Of a stretch of DNA of 64,000 nt, positions 54,028 through 64,000 are shown one piece after another; the stretch's first letter is position 1, and each line of letters opens with the position of its first letter. The position numbers and the translations under genes are program-made. Source of the stretch: Polydactylus sextarius (lineage: Eukaryota > Chordata > Actinopteri > Polynemidae); NCBI GenBank assembly GCA_016801845.1, contig CM028907.1, forward strand, positions 16,212,598 to 16,276,597. The letters run 5' to 3'. A model generated the notes under the pieces. The model ran no database searches, was not told the DNA's origin, and worked only from the letters and a program-made list of their open reading frames with translations.

Positions 54028-54054
54028 TTACAATATCTTCCTCTTCTCAAACTC
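54028..54054 (-). CDS. suclg1: suclg1 terminal coding exon (EFEKRKIL then stop)
   Basis: This is the last coding exon, only eight codons plus a TAA stop (54028-54030). It was found by looking for the C-terminal peptide expected after QLGSTMFK. The human protein ends EFEKRKML, as I recall it; this copy ends EFEKRKIL. A strong acceptor precedes it in gene orientation: a long pyrimidine-rich run ending ctctctgtag directly before GAG. The phase is 0, matching the phase-0 donor at 58087. The exon is far too short to show in an open-reading-frame scan. Its location sets the 3' limit of the coding region. Confidence 0.93.
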   Translation of the reverse strand, partial: EFEKRKIL

Positions 54055-54181
54055 CTACAGAGAGGAAGAAGAAAAGAAACGACGTGAAATGAAGTGAGAT
54101 AGACAGAAGTGAATGATTTATTCATGCAGAATTCACACAGCTCTGTGTTGATCCTGAGTATTAGATCAGCTGTTGTGGAAG

Positions 54182-54217
54182 GAGGGTGGGGTGGGGGTTG
54201 GGTTGGGTTGGGGGGGT
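54182..54217 (+). other. G-run cluster, potential G-quadruplex, near the suclg1 terminal exon
   Basis: At least six G-runs of three or more separated by one or two T residues (GGGTGGGGTGGGGGTTGGG and onward). The spacing meets the usual G3+N1-7 quadruplex rule. The G-rich strand is the template strand for suclg1, so the intron RNA here is C-rich. It lies 128 nt upstream of the terminal-exon acceptor in gene orientation. Confidence 0.6.
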
Positions 54218-56639
54218 TGAACAGAGGAAGCTAGAGCTTCGGAGAACTGCTGTTTCTCCTGGAGAGTGCAAATCATGTTGCGTGTACATGTAAATAAGTT
54301 CCAGTTGTCACAACAATAAAACAGCTCACTTCGCCATGATTGATAAAGATTTGCACATCTGCAAAAATCTGATTTATGTGAAGTTATAGTTACTGTGTTT
54401 ATCAGCACAGTCCACCAACCATGTGACTATAAATGAGAAAGCCTTATGTTGGCCATTAAAAAGGATGTATCCATTTACATATTCAATTTAGGGAAAATAT
54501 CACTCAAACTGTAGAGGGATGATAGAATATGTTGTTTCCTGAGAATCTTTTTTTTCCCGTTCCACAGGGGGAAAGTAACTTAATGCAAATTTCATTTATC
54601 AGGTCTACAGAACACACAAGTCTTCATGCACATGTTGGCTCATTCCTCCTAGACGTTTTTGATAAATGAATGTCTACTGCCACCTTGAGGGGAAAATATT
54701 TTCTCGTTTCTAGAAATCTGAAATTGTTTGGGAGGAGATGTCTGCCTTTCTAAGCCTCACTGTTTCCGAGGAGGAGGAGGAGGAGATGAAAAAGGAGAGG
54801 TGGGCAGACTGGTCTTTGTTGAAAACAAATCTAGGGTAAGAGAGGGGAGGGCACTGGGATCAGTAATTAGGGATAAAGCTGTAAATGAAATGTGAGGACA
54901 AAGAGTAATTGGGTGGAAAAGAGTCATATGAAAAGAGCAGGAAAAAAAAAAAGATGAGGGTGGTGGTTGTGACATAAGTAGACCAATGCTATCTCGGTCT
55001 GTGGCAGCAGACAGTAACTCATATCAGACAGGAATCATTACACCAAGGTAAAAGTAGAGTTGTTTGTGACAGAAAAAGAAGAAAAAAAAAAAAAAACACA
55101 GTTTCCATGTGACAGATTCAAGCTCTTGACAAGAGGAAGAGTGGAAATAAAATAAGAAAAGTAGAGGTTGCCACTCAGGAAAAAAGGGGGGACAGGTGAA
55201 AGCACATCTGGATCCAGAGAGAGCAGAAGAAAAAACGGCGTGAATGAACACGAAGACATTTACAAGCCGCTGCCGCCGCCGACAACAGCTTTGACACAAC
55301 TGAGGCCAGATGTATGAGGAGCACAGGCGTCGTAAATATGGTTGGTCTGAACACGTCTGTACACATTTGCATGCAGCGGCAGAAGCATAGTTCTATCTTG
55401 CTGCTGTCATTATAAGTTCTAGATGTTTTGTAAACTAGTAAAAAAGGTCATCATTGAATCTAACCTGCATATGAATTGGGTCCTTTTCAGATAAACAGAA
55501 GTTTTTTTCCAGATATCTTATCCTTGCACCAGTGATACTGAAATTTTTTTTGGATATCACCACAAAACGCTAAATATTTAATTTTATTTTCCAAAAAATA
55601 ATGTAGAATGTGTATAGTTTGGATGTTCTACATTTGCTTCTTTATCAGATTTAAAGTGGACTTGGCTTCATTGGAAAAAAATGTCATGAATTTTCCCAGT
55701 TAAGCACAATTTGAACAAGCATCTCATGCTGCTTGTTAAGATGTTTTTCTAATATTAGAGTTTGTTTTGTTTTTTTTCTAGTTTTGATACACACATCTCT
55801 TAAATTTTAACCATGACTGCTGGGCAAATGTTAAATAAATAAAAATCCTTAATATACTCAGTTAAAAGTAGAAGCAGTCTTGCTACATAAAAGAAAAAAA
55901 TATTTTAGGCATTGACCTTTATCAGGCAGTTAATACACAAAAAAATGAAAGAAAAAAAAAAGAGAAATAAATACATACAGAAAATTACATCAATGACTGG
56001 GGAAAAGAATACCTTTAAGACTTTAAACTTCTTTTTAAGGATATTTTCATGTTAGATGTCTGACGTGAAGTGGTTATCATCTGATTTTCTACCCCTCCCC
56101 CATGGTTATTGAAGATTGTTTCAATTCCCATTCACGAAAAACAACTTGTGTTCAAGAACCATGGTTGTAATTTATTCATTTTTTCCTATGTACCTGTCAA
56201 ACAAATGTTTATTAGACTAAACTAGAGAAGATACGAGACAAAAAGTATCATTTGGCCCGTCATATTTTACTTTCACCGTATTATCAAATGGCTGGAAATA
56301 AACAAATGAATGTTATCATTTTAACTGAGACAGTGGCAGCTACAACTGAACGGGGCGACTGTGTATCTGTAATTATTATGATGATGAACATTGCGCCGGG
56401 ACGTGTTTATGTAACTCTGGAGGCCAAAAGCATCTTCAGCAGTGTTTGTTCCATTTGATGATGGACCACTTGAAAGTAAGAGCAGACACTTTACTGCAGA
56501 CATCAGACATTGCAGACATTTATTTTCTTAACTTTTTTTACTGCAAACACCTCAGAATAGAGCACCATATCTCTCTCGATTCAAAATGCACTCATTGAAC
56601 GAGGAGGTAGTTTTGTTCACTTACCGTGGTTTTTTTTTG

Positions 56640-57010
56640 TTTTTTTTTAGCATAAAATCATCGGCCGCAGCGACATGCATAATTCATAAATCTCAAATTA
56701 AATACGATGAGGCTGGGTGTCCGCTTTTACAAATTCATGTTGTTACAGCACTTATGTCAGGCTTCCTACAGGTCAGCGAGAACAGAGACGCTCTCTCTCT
56801 CTCCCGTCGCCTGAGCAGCGACGTCGGCGTCGTCGCCGTTTCCCCGCAACCCAAAACATTACGTCTACTTGTTTCTGTTGTGTGTTATTACCTCGATTAC
56901 AGTGGTCAATGAGATTAACGGAGATGTATGAACACAACATGCGGCAAAATGAGCGACCACATAGCACGTTTTTCATCATCACACACAATGATTATGAATT
57001 AAAAAATTGG
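56640..57010. promoter_or_regulatory. candidate conserved non-coding element in suclg1 intron 8
   Basis: This block stands out from its AT-rich surroundings. It holds a CpG cluster around 56805-56845 (CGTCGC, CGACGTCGGCGTCGTCGCCG) and a homeobox-rich stretch near 56672-56705 (CATGCATAATTCATAAATC and AAATTAAATACG). The mixture of intact CpGs and homeodomain-type AT motifs is typical of developmental enhancers or small CpG islands. It could also be an alternative promoter. Conservation itself cannot be seen from one sequence. Confidence 0.3.
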
Positions 57011-58086
57011 GGAAGAAAAAAAAACCTGTGTAAATCTATATTTGCGTGCAGTAGTGCCAGCAGTAGTAATGAAAGTATAAGATGATGAATGGGTGTAATA
57101 CATGCTTTCACTTTTTATACATCTTGTTAACAGTGCTTCCCTAGAGATAAATTGAAATAAAGAGGCAGTGGCGCCAACTCAGCCACTGTCAACACGCATT
57201 TATTAATTTCTGCCCTTCTCTTCTGCCTTTTCTTTATAGTAAAAGTTCAATCTCAACCTTGCAACTCCCAGAAAAAATATTAAATTTGTGGTCAATGATC
57301 TCACATTCAGAACTGTCTGCGATTAAAGACAGTGGCGCGACCGACCATTAGCATTATCAGATACTGCGTTCTGAAGACAAAAAGATGAGGGTTATTACTG
57401 TGTTATTACCATGTAGTTACGCGGGGCCTCAGCTTAGCCAGCTTATTCATCTGTATACTTGAAACATGACCTGAGTATTTTTAAAGCTAAAATGTAATAG
57501 TGTTGTTTGTTATCAGGATCCATTTGTCATGATGTCACACCAACACTGTGTTGCAATAATACTGAAAATGAAAAGTGAAGCCGGGGTCGAGATAAGAAGA
57601 TGAAAGACAGAGAGACATTAGATGAGATGGACGAAAACAAACAAGGAGATTTCTGAAACTAATATATGTGAGATTATGTTTTATAACAAACCAAAGCACT
57701 ATTCTGACAAGGTTTACTTGTGGCTAAGCATTTGTAAAGTGCAAGTCCATGATGGAGGCGATGCTAAACACACTGAATAATGTTAGATTCTATACACATA
57801 CATAAATGAATAAAAAATTGCTTTATATATGGTAAAACCTATGATTTTACTGACTTTATCATTCAGCCACAGCTGTGCATTATTATAAAAATATTATGAC
57901 AACTAAATCTTTTTGCTGAAATCAAAAATAAACTAATTCCAAAAAGCTTGTTATTTGAATTAAAATGACTTTTTAAGTCTTTTAAAGACTGAATACAGGG
58001 TCCTGCCCTGTTGCACAACGTATTATCATAATTATTACTATTATTGTGTTTGTGATGATGGTATCTGGCTGTAAGAAAGGACTCAC

Positions 58087-58275
58087 CTTGAACATTGTGC
58101 TCCCCAGCTGAGCCGGGGACATGCTGACTACAACTCCAGCCGACTGGAGGGCTGCAATCTTTTCTTTGGCTCCACCCTTTCCACCTGCGATGATGGCGCC
58201 TGCGTGGCCCATCCTGCGCCCGGGAGGAGCGGTTAGCCCCGCGATGAAAGAGACCACGGGCTTCGCATTAGCACC
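58087..58275 (-). CDS. suclg1: suclg1 coding exon (homologous to human exon 8), carries the active-site histidine
   Basis: This exon is 189 nt, exactly 63 codons, phase 0 at both ends. It begins GANAKPVVSFIAGLTAPPGR and ends SPAQLGSTMFK. The segment RMGHAGAIIAGGKGGAKEK is diagnostic of succinyl-CoA synthetase alpha. Its His, exon codon 24 at 58204-58206, is the residue phosphorylated in catalysis (E. coli SucD His246, human His299 by my count). The acceptor has a long pyrimidine tract ending tatgttcag before GGT, and the donor is AAG/gtgagt. No stop, frameshift or loss of a key residue is seen, so this is a functional exon rather than a processed pseudogene. It is joined upstream to the exon at 62595-62746 by a 4319-nt intron and downstream to the terminal exon by a 4032-nt intron. 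Confidence 0.97.
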
Positions 58276-58539
58276 CTGAACATAGAAGAGAGAGACAAAA
58301 AAAAATCGTAAGTGTAAGAGAAAGAGAAAGTACGTGGGTGTGAATATGATTGGAAAAGGGACAAAGTACATAAGCAGGAGCAAGTGAGTTAGGAAGTATA
58401 ACAAAGGAGAGGGCTGTACAGAAGTAGACAGAATACATTATCTCTAACTGCATTTTATTTTTTCTTAGATATTAAAAACTCCATGTCCTCTATTACAAAG
58501 CCCCACATGATAACAGGCATGTCTAACAAGCTATCTGTC

Positions 58540-58760
58540 TCGGCCTTCAATACTGAAACAAAGGGTCAATCAAGTCATTTAATTGCATGGGTTGGTGTAT
58601 GACCAGATAGGGGCTCAGGCTCCTGCCATTTCATATCATCTCATTTCTGAAATGGTAATTAGTCATGCAGGCACTGATTAGCTCAGCGCCTGTCTATGCT
58701 GCTTGCTCATTGATGGATGCTACGTTCAACAGTTAAGATCATTTCCAAGGTGAAGAGAGC
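58540..58760. promoter_or_regulatory. candidate conserved non-coding element in suclg1 intron 7
   Basis: This is a low-repeat, balanced-composition stretch with dense transcription-factor-like words: GGTAATTAGTCATGCAGG, TGATTAGCTCAGCGCC, ATTTAATTGCATGG and CTCATTGATGGATGC. It has no microsatellite or transposon signature. The neighbouring 58930-59150 has a similar look (GTTAATTAAAGCGAGCGGG). This is a call on texture only. Confidence 0.28.
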
Positions 58761-59866
58761 TAATATTTCATCTTCAGCAATAACATCATTAACAGCAAAA
58801 GGGACAGTGTAGTGTGTGTGTGTGTAAGTGTGTACACATACACACCAGCTAATATTTCATAGTTAGGAATAACAATGTAATTGTAGAGGACGGTTTTGCA
58901 AGTATGCACGCACACACACACACAGTTTTCAACAGTGGCTGCGGCTCATCTGGCAGGCTGCTTACAGAGAGTGAATGTGGCATGCCTAACAGTGTGGTCC
59001 TTCAACGACACCCACTTCTCCTGCTATTTCTGTTCCAAATTCAAACCTGACACTGGCAGGAACAAGATGGCAGCCACTAATACGGGGAAGACTTTTTTGT
59101 TAATTAAAGCGAGCGGGATGTATATCAGCCAGGGAAATGCTGAGGACCTTGGATAGAAAAGCATAGCTAATGAGAGATTAAACACTCACACAGTAAACGG
59201 AGGGGGAAATGGAGGGAGATTGAAGGAATACCACTTTAAAGTGATCTAAATATGTTACAAGCATCTGTTCTGTGTGGTGAAAAATGTTAGCTCAAAACAA
59301 ATTAGCAACAAAACAGGACACAGTATTCAAAAGTCAAATCACGTTCAGAATAAACAAACCACTCTGGTGTGAATCAGGCTTTAAATCTACCTCAAACGAA
59401 AGAGTTTAATTACTCTATTAATCCCGACGCCCTGGATACTAAGAACTAACAATGCATACAGGGAGGGGAGTCATACCACCATTCATTTTACCCATCTTTT
59501 GTCTTCCGCTGTTAGCAGTTCAGATATATTACCTTAATTATGGGACCAAGAGTGAAGCTCCCCCATCTGTGGGTGTCTTTCTTTATACTATAAACACAAA
59601 AACATCCTTCTCCAAGGTTGGAAACTGTATTCACATGTTTCTAATGAGTGAGAGAGCGTGAAACAATTATATATCCTTATAAAACATGATGGGTAGACAT
59701 GAATAACACCAGCAGATGTGCATACATGTGGAGTAAACCGACACTTTTCCCCCCCTATTCTACAGCCTGTGTTAGCGTTCACTGTTGTTACTATGGAATT
59801 ACAAGGGGTTTAGTTAAGCTTAGTGAAGGCAGGGTGTGTTAAAAGTCAAGAGGCTGAAATGGGGAG

Positions 59867-59889
59867 AAAAAAAAAAAAAAAAAAAAAAA
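59867..59889. repeat. poly-A tract (23 nt) in suclg1 intron 7
   Basis: An uninterrupted run of A. No recognisable SINE or LINE body is attached on its 5' side, so it is treated as a simple repeat. Confidence 0.9.
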
Positions 59890-60860
59890 TCAGTAAACCT
59901 CCACGGCAGCTTAGGTGCCACAGACTCCGACCTACTTGATAAGCACGAACCAAATTGTAACGTGTTTTTTTTTTTATATATAAAGTCACTACTGTGACTG
60001 CAGAAAGCCTGTGAAGCTCTCGGTAGTGACGGGAATACTTAATATAGGTGACTTCTTAAGACCACATCCTACTGGCAAACGCCGCAAACACTGATGAAGA
60101 CTGAACCTTGAAATATGTCCTGTTTCATAAAATCTGACAGCACAACTTGTGGGCAGTATAAGCTTGTTTTCTTGAATTTTACAGAATTAGGGCGTCGGTA
60201 GATAAACGCTCGACAGTAACTCCAGCCAGAACATTGATGGATACTGAAATCAATACTTCACCTTTCTGGTATAATGTGTCTTTCTCAAATAGGAGTTCAA
60301 TGTATTTAATATTACACAACACAAATCAATCATGACACTGGACCTTTAATTTCACTGAGCATTCAATACATAATGTGTCCGGTGTGGCAGAGTTTGTCAA
60401 GTTAATGTGAAACGTTCTAAAAAAATACAACTTTTTTTCTCAGTTAACTTCTAATGATGAATGATGTGATCATACAAGGACACATTCATTTCTGCCAAGG
60501 TTAGAGCCGTTTTGTCTATTTCAAATGAGATTCAATGTTTTTACTGAAGCTTGTGTGTACTTCATTTCATAAAGGTTATAATGTTTGGTTTTATTGACAG
60601 CGAATGACGATGGTAGTCGGTATCTTGACTTCAAATGTTCATATTGGCAGATTTCCTGTTAGAAATAGGGAGTTGATTATTCTGCCTTAAATGAGAATAA
60701 CACCACATTTCCTTCAAATTACTGAACAAATCAGAGGTGTGGGTTGAATCTTTCTACATGTTTGGAAATCACACTGCAAGTTTTAATTTAGTCAGTTAAT
60801 TAATAAGTTGATCCACAGCTAAATTTTGTCGATTATAATAATTTGTGTGATTTTACTGCG

Positions 60861-61046
60861 TCCAAACTATTCCACAAAGGGCCGTGTGGCTGCAGGTTTT
60901 TGTTCCAACAAGTTGAGATCACACAGTTTGACTAATCAACTGTCTGAAGACTGAGATCAGTTAATTAAATGAGTCACGTCTGGTGTACTGCTGCTTGGTT
61001 GGAATAAAAACCTGCAGCCGCACGGCCCTTTGTGGAATAGTTTGGA
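60861..61046. mobile_element. fold-back MITE-like element with 49-bp terminal inverted repeats
   Basis: The left arm 60861-60909 and right arm 60998-61046 are inverted copies matching at 47 of 49 positions by direct comparison. The outer ends read TCCAAACTATTCCACAAAGG and the reverse. The 88-bp centre is partly self-complementary. The element has no coding capacity, which fits a non-autonomous palindromic MITE of the type abundant in fish (similar in style to the zebrafish Angel fold-back elements). Clear target-site duplications were not identified, so the superfamily is left open. The near-identical arms suggest a fairly young insertion or arm homogenisation. It sits in intron 7, where it could form a strong hairpin in the pre-mRNA. 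Confidence 0.85.
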
Positions 61047-61964
61047 CAGCTCTGGTCTAAATGAGGAGCCAATCACCTCCAACTACAGGACATTTGAAGG
61101 GACATTCTTTATAGCTCATCTGCATATTATGGGCCAACTGATGAAGATAAATGTTAGTTAGAGCCTGAAGATATACGACAACCAACAAAGTTTTAGGGGG
61201 AAAATATCCTCAAGAATAATTTATCAAACTCTTTATTAACTCTTAACTTAATCAGGACATGTGTAGGTGTGTTCTGGTCAGATTTGATTGACACAAGAGG
61301 CAAGTTTCTTTTTAAGGCCAGGACTTGAAGATGGAGTCTATATGAAATTGTTATACCAATCCAACAATGTGATAATACTGCTCAGATAAGTCTACTTCAG
61401 CTATAGAGCCCAAAGTTAAATATTTTATCATACATGTTGACCGACTAATAACTCAGGGCTACAAAGGGATTCATGTGGCAGATAATGTATGGAAAGGCTT
61501 ATCTTTCCAACTATTCAATGCTCTAAGAATCTCACAAGGAAGCTCACGAATTAGCTAATTCGTCTTGATCACCAGAGCACAGAGAGAATCCATCAACAAG
61601 ATAAGGTCTTCACTATTTCATAATACTTATTTATTTTTTTCTGGGAGATTTTGGCTGAGCTCACCTACTGCTCTTTTCCCTGCAACACTGTTTCACATTA
61701 ATACAATATTCACATATGGGAGTTGCTCTGGGGTAGTGTATCGGTGACTTGAATTCAAATGTATTCAAATCAAGAAAAGTTAAGTTTTCTCCAAAGTAAA
61801 AACAATGTTTTCAGACTTTTTTTTTTTTGCTTTTTCTATTAAAGTATGACATTTTATGTACGATGTTCTACACAATTAACTTTCAACAGAAGATCTGCAG
61901 GGATGGGGGATGGGGAGGGTGTTGGTGCTTTATTTGTTGAGTGAGAGAAGTTATTCTCCTGAGA

Positions 61965-62060
61965 CGCTGGCGGAGATTTGCATGCATTAAAGCAGCCGAG
62001 GGCAAATCAAATCCATTTCTCAACTCGAGAGCGCTATATGCACACGCACGCGTGCATACA
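61965..62060. promoter_or_regulatory. candidate enhancer-like block with octamer site in suclg1 intron 7
   Basis: It contains a perfect octamer ATTTGCAT (61976-61983) running into GCATTAA, then AAAGCAGCCGAGGGCAAATC and a CpG-containing alternating stretch (CACACGCACGCGTGCATA). The POU-type octamer plus ATTAA is a common enhancer layout. No repeat family is recognised here. Function is unproven. Confidence 0.25.
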
Positions 62061-62594
62061 CGGAAACAAACACATAACACGCTGAAAAATTAACAGATTA
62101 GAAGTCATCTGCAAGGAGCAAAATGCCAAGCGCAGGCGTGGTGAAGTTAAAAATGTCAGTTACGAGTTCTCACCCACTTGACTCCATAAGCCACCGTCGT
62201 CACCATACTGCTCATAATCACAAATCTGGAGCTTCACAAAAGGTTTGGTGCTCGTCAGCACCGCAGTGTTCTGTGAATCACACCTCCACCCCATCTGTCA
62301 CCCTTTATCTTTATCACGCAAATCACAAGGACACCGAAAAATACAACGGAAAAGCCTCAGGCTGTGATCAAAAAGAAACAACACTTTCAATGTTCCACTT
62401 CGGTCTCTCTGTACAACAGTTTCCAGAGTTCACTACAGCTGATAGATTTGAAAGGGCATGACTAAGAGCTAATTCACAAACGGACACATTTTTTATATGA
62501 ACAGTTTTTATCCGCTGAGGTGACACGCTGTCACAGAGGATATTACACGGAGAGTGAGGCGAAATAATGGCTGACCAGTGTGTAATTTTCTTAC

Positions 62595-62746
62595 AGAGTT
62601 GTGCTGTTTGAGGTACTCTGCTGCATTCTCCTCTGCATCGCCTCCAATTTCTCCAATAAGGATGATTCCCTCCGTCTTGGGATCCTGCAGAAACACCTCC
62701 AGACAGTCTATGAAGTTCGTACCGTTGAATGGATCGCCGCCAATAC
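62595..62746 (-). CDS. suclg1: suclg1 coding exon (homologous to human exon 7), succinate-CoA ligase alpha subunit
   Basis: This exon encodes part of the alpha subunit of mitochondrial succinate-CoA ligase. The enzyme interconverts succinyl-CoA and succinate with formation of ATP or GTP in the TCA cycle. The exon is 152 nt: two bases completing a split glycine codon, then 50 codons beginning IGGDPFNGTNFIDCLEVF and ending EYLKQHNS. The GEIGGDAEENAAEY stretch is a hallmark of the ligase CoA-ligase domain; its first Glu matches, as I recall, E. coli SucD Glu208, which sits near the phosphohistidine. Splice sites are seen directly: the acceptor reads tctcccgtaag before GTATTGG, and the donor is TCT/gtaaga. 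The frame continues without gap into the exon at 58087-58275. By human numbering this is about residues 226-275. Upstream exons (the mitochondrial targeting peptide and the CoA-binding domain) were looked for between 62747 and 64000 and not found, so they should lie beyond the window. Confidence 0.95.
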
Positions 62747-64000
62747 CTTACGGGAGACAAAAGCAAACACTTGTGTTGTGTACTCAAGACTCTCAAAAGA
62801 CATTTCCTGTGGGCATATGACATATGTCACACGGCTCTGGGATAAGAAGCAGGTGGAAAATCAACTTCATGTGATATTCAGCTCGGAGATTACCCACAGG
62901 TGTTGATGAACTGCCCCCCGTACACACATGAAATGTCTGTAGACTGATTTGGTTTCTGTATATTCAATATGTTGACATTACCACATCATCAACATGGATA
63001 AATTGGCCTTAGAATAAAGTGTTTAGGTCCCTTTAAAAACATTTTCCAATCAAGGGACTTTTAATCCACATTAACATTTCATTTTAAATGTGCAATTACT
63101 GATTTCTGATCCATCCAAGAGGAACAGAAATCAGCTTTAAATTATACAATGACAACCAATATTTTTTTTACCATTTTTTTCCACTACATACACAGCAGAT
63201 ATTGAGCAAGCTTATTATTTATTTAGTCAAATCATAATGTCTATGGTGTCCTGACAAATGCAAGTCCAGTGTTTACCGTCTCTATACGTCTGTTTTGGTC
63301 TTTAACAAATAACTGGCTGCTCTTTAGCTGCTTCATGCTCTACTTAGTTTGTTAAAGAGCAGATAGTGTAGTGTGTGGGTCACACAAGAAAAACAATAAG
63401 CTAAAAATACGGAATGGTGGAATAGAGATGAGGGGAACTGAAAGGCAAAGGAATAATTCTTTTTAAGTTTAACATACAAGCAGTCATGTGATTTATTGGT
63501 CAAATAAAAATATATATATTGTAGTGGCTTTAAATTTAATGTCACAAATACTTGTGTAAAAAAGTAATGAATTTAAATGCTTTCTGAAGTTACTGTACTT
63601 GAGGAAGATTTTGCCATAAATGAAGATAAATTGGACCCAGGTTAAAAAGGAACACATTTAACTTCAGAAAGTTTGTTTAATGGTCTAACTGTCCCCAACC
63701 ATCTTTATCTCTGCACGCTGGTTTAATGATGTCTTTCTTTTCATAGCCCAGAAACATGATTTATCAAGTTTTTTCAAATCACAAGAGCTAAATAATATAT
63801 ATTTTTGGATTTTTCAAATAGTTTCCACCATTTCTGAAATTACACCAGGAGCAATAAAAGCTTGGGCAAACGTCCTCAAGACAAATCTTCAGACAAAAAA
63901 TGTCACCTAAATTTATGTTAATATTATTACCAGCAACAATGATGTCAGTGATATTAAATATTGTAATAACTGCAATTTGCTGTAGCCCCTAGGTCATACT
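62747..64000 (-). other. suclg1: suclg1 upstream intron (partial, runs off the window)
   Basis: This is AT-rich sequence upstream of the 62595-62746 exon in gene orientation. I looked on the minus strand for the expected preceding exon, which should end with a glycine-split codon after a GLGQSLCVG-like peptide, and did not find it. The rest of the gene therefore begins beyond base 64000. Only short A/T runs are seen. Confidence 0.7.

Larger units (their letters stand above)
54055..58086 (-). other. suclg1: suclg1 last intron (intron 8)
   Basis: This is a 4032-nt GT-AG intron between the catalytic-histidine exon and the terminal exon. Going down in coordinate it holds a CpG-richer block with homeobox-like AT motifs (about 56640-57010), two short CpG-containing patches near 57171 and 57341, an A-tract near 55082-55095, and a G-run motif at 54182-54217 close to the terminal exon. 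The open frames inside it (for example near 56586-57085 and 54757-55372) have no recognisable protein match and no conserved splice context, so I treat them as chance. Confidence 0.9.
58276..62594 (-). other. suclg1: suclg1 intron 7
   Basis: This is a 4319-nt GT-AG intron between the two large suclg1 exons. It contains a 23-nt A-tract (59867-59889), a near-perfect fold-back element (60861-61046), and blocks that look like conserved non-coding sequence (58540-58760, 58930-59150, 61965-62060). Short CA and TG runs flank 58800-58925. The open frame at 62123-62461 has no recognisable homology and is not counted as an exon. Confidence 0.9.

Noticed and set aside
58276..58404. N-terminal extension of the catalytic exon up to an upstream ATG
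   Set aside because: The hydrophobic leader (MLYFLTHLLLL...) is intron translation. A clear polypyrimidine tract and AG acceptor at 58276-58277 define the exon start.
62123..62461. 112-codon plus-strand frame in suclg1 intron 7
   Set aside because: No homology, and opposite to the gene; likely chance.

Overview
The window looks like teleost fish nuclear DNA, probably from a spiny-rayed (percomorph-type) fish. It is AT-rich and CpG-poor, with many long CA, TA and CAGA microsatellites, fish-type non-LTR retrotransposon remnants, a tRNA-derived SINE and a fold-back DNA element. There are no operons and no long open frames. The family and lineage assignments are recognised from memory; no search was run.

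The only protein-coding gene I can support is the 3' part of suclg1, the alpha subunit of mitochondrial succinate-CoA ligase, on the minus strand. Three consecutive coding exons are present: 62595-62746, 58087-58275 and a nine-codon terminal exon at 54028-54054. All have consensus splice sites. Together they encode the last 121 residues, including the histidine that is phosphorylated in catalysis. A short 3' UTR with a poly(A) signal at 53841-53846 follows. The 5' exons must lie beyond base 64000. Two introns of about 4.0 and 4.3 kb carry a palindromic transposon and several stretches that look like conserved non-coding DNA.

The remaining 53.8 kb (1-53819), downstream of suclg1, has no supportable gene. 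It contains microsatellites, a 59-bp-period minisatellite (14341-14535), a DNA-transposon-like element (19427-20076), two opposed fragments of an endonuclease-type LINE (26540-27435), a tRNA-derived SINE (29205-29392), an L2/Rex1-type LINE end (33690-34020), an RTE/Rex3-type LINE remnant (41284-42035), and a family of teleost repeats near 43400-45442. Between these lie anonymous unique sequences, some of which look like candidate enhancers. The layout agrees with the mammalian arrangement as I recall it, where SUCLG1's 3' end faces a gene desert.

I found no undescribed biological system. The most useful results are the tiny terminal exon, the candidate regulatory blocks in the suclg1 introns, the near-perfect fold-back element in intron 7, and the LINE fragment bracketed by TA repeats.
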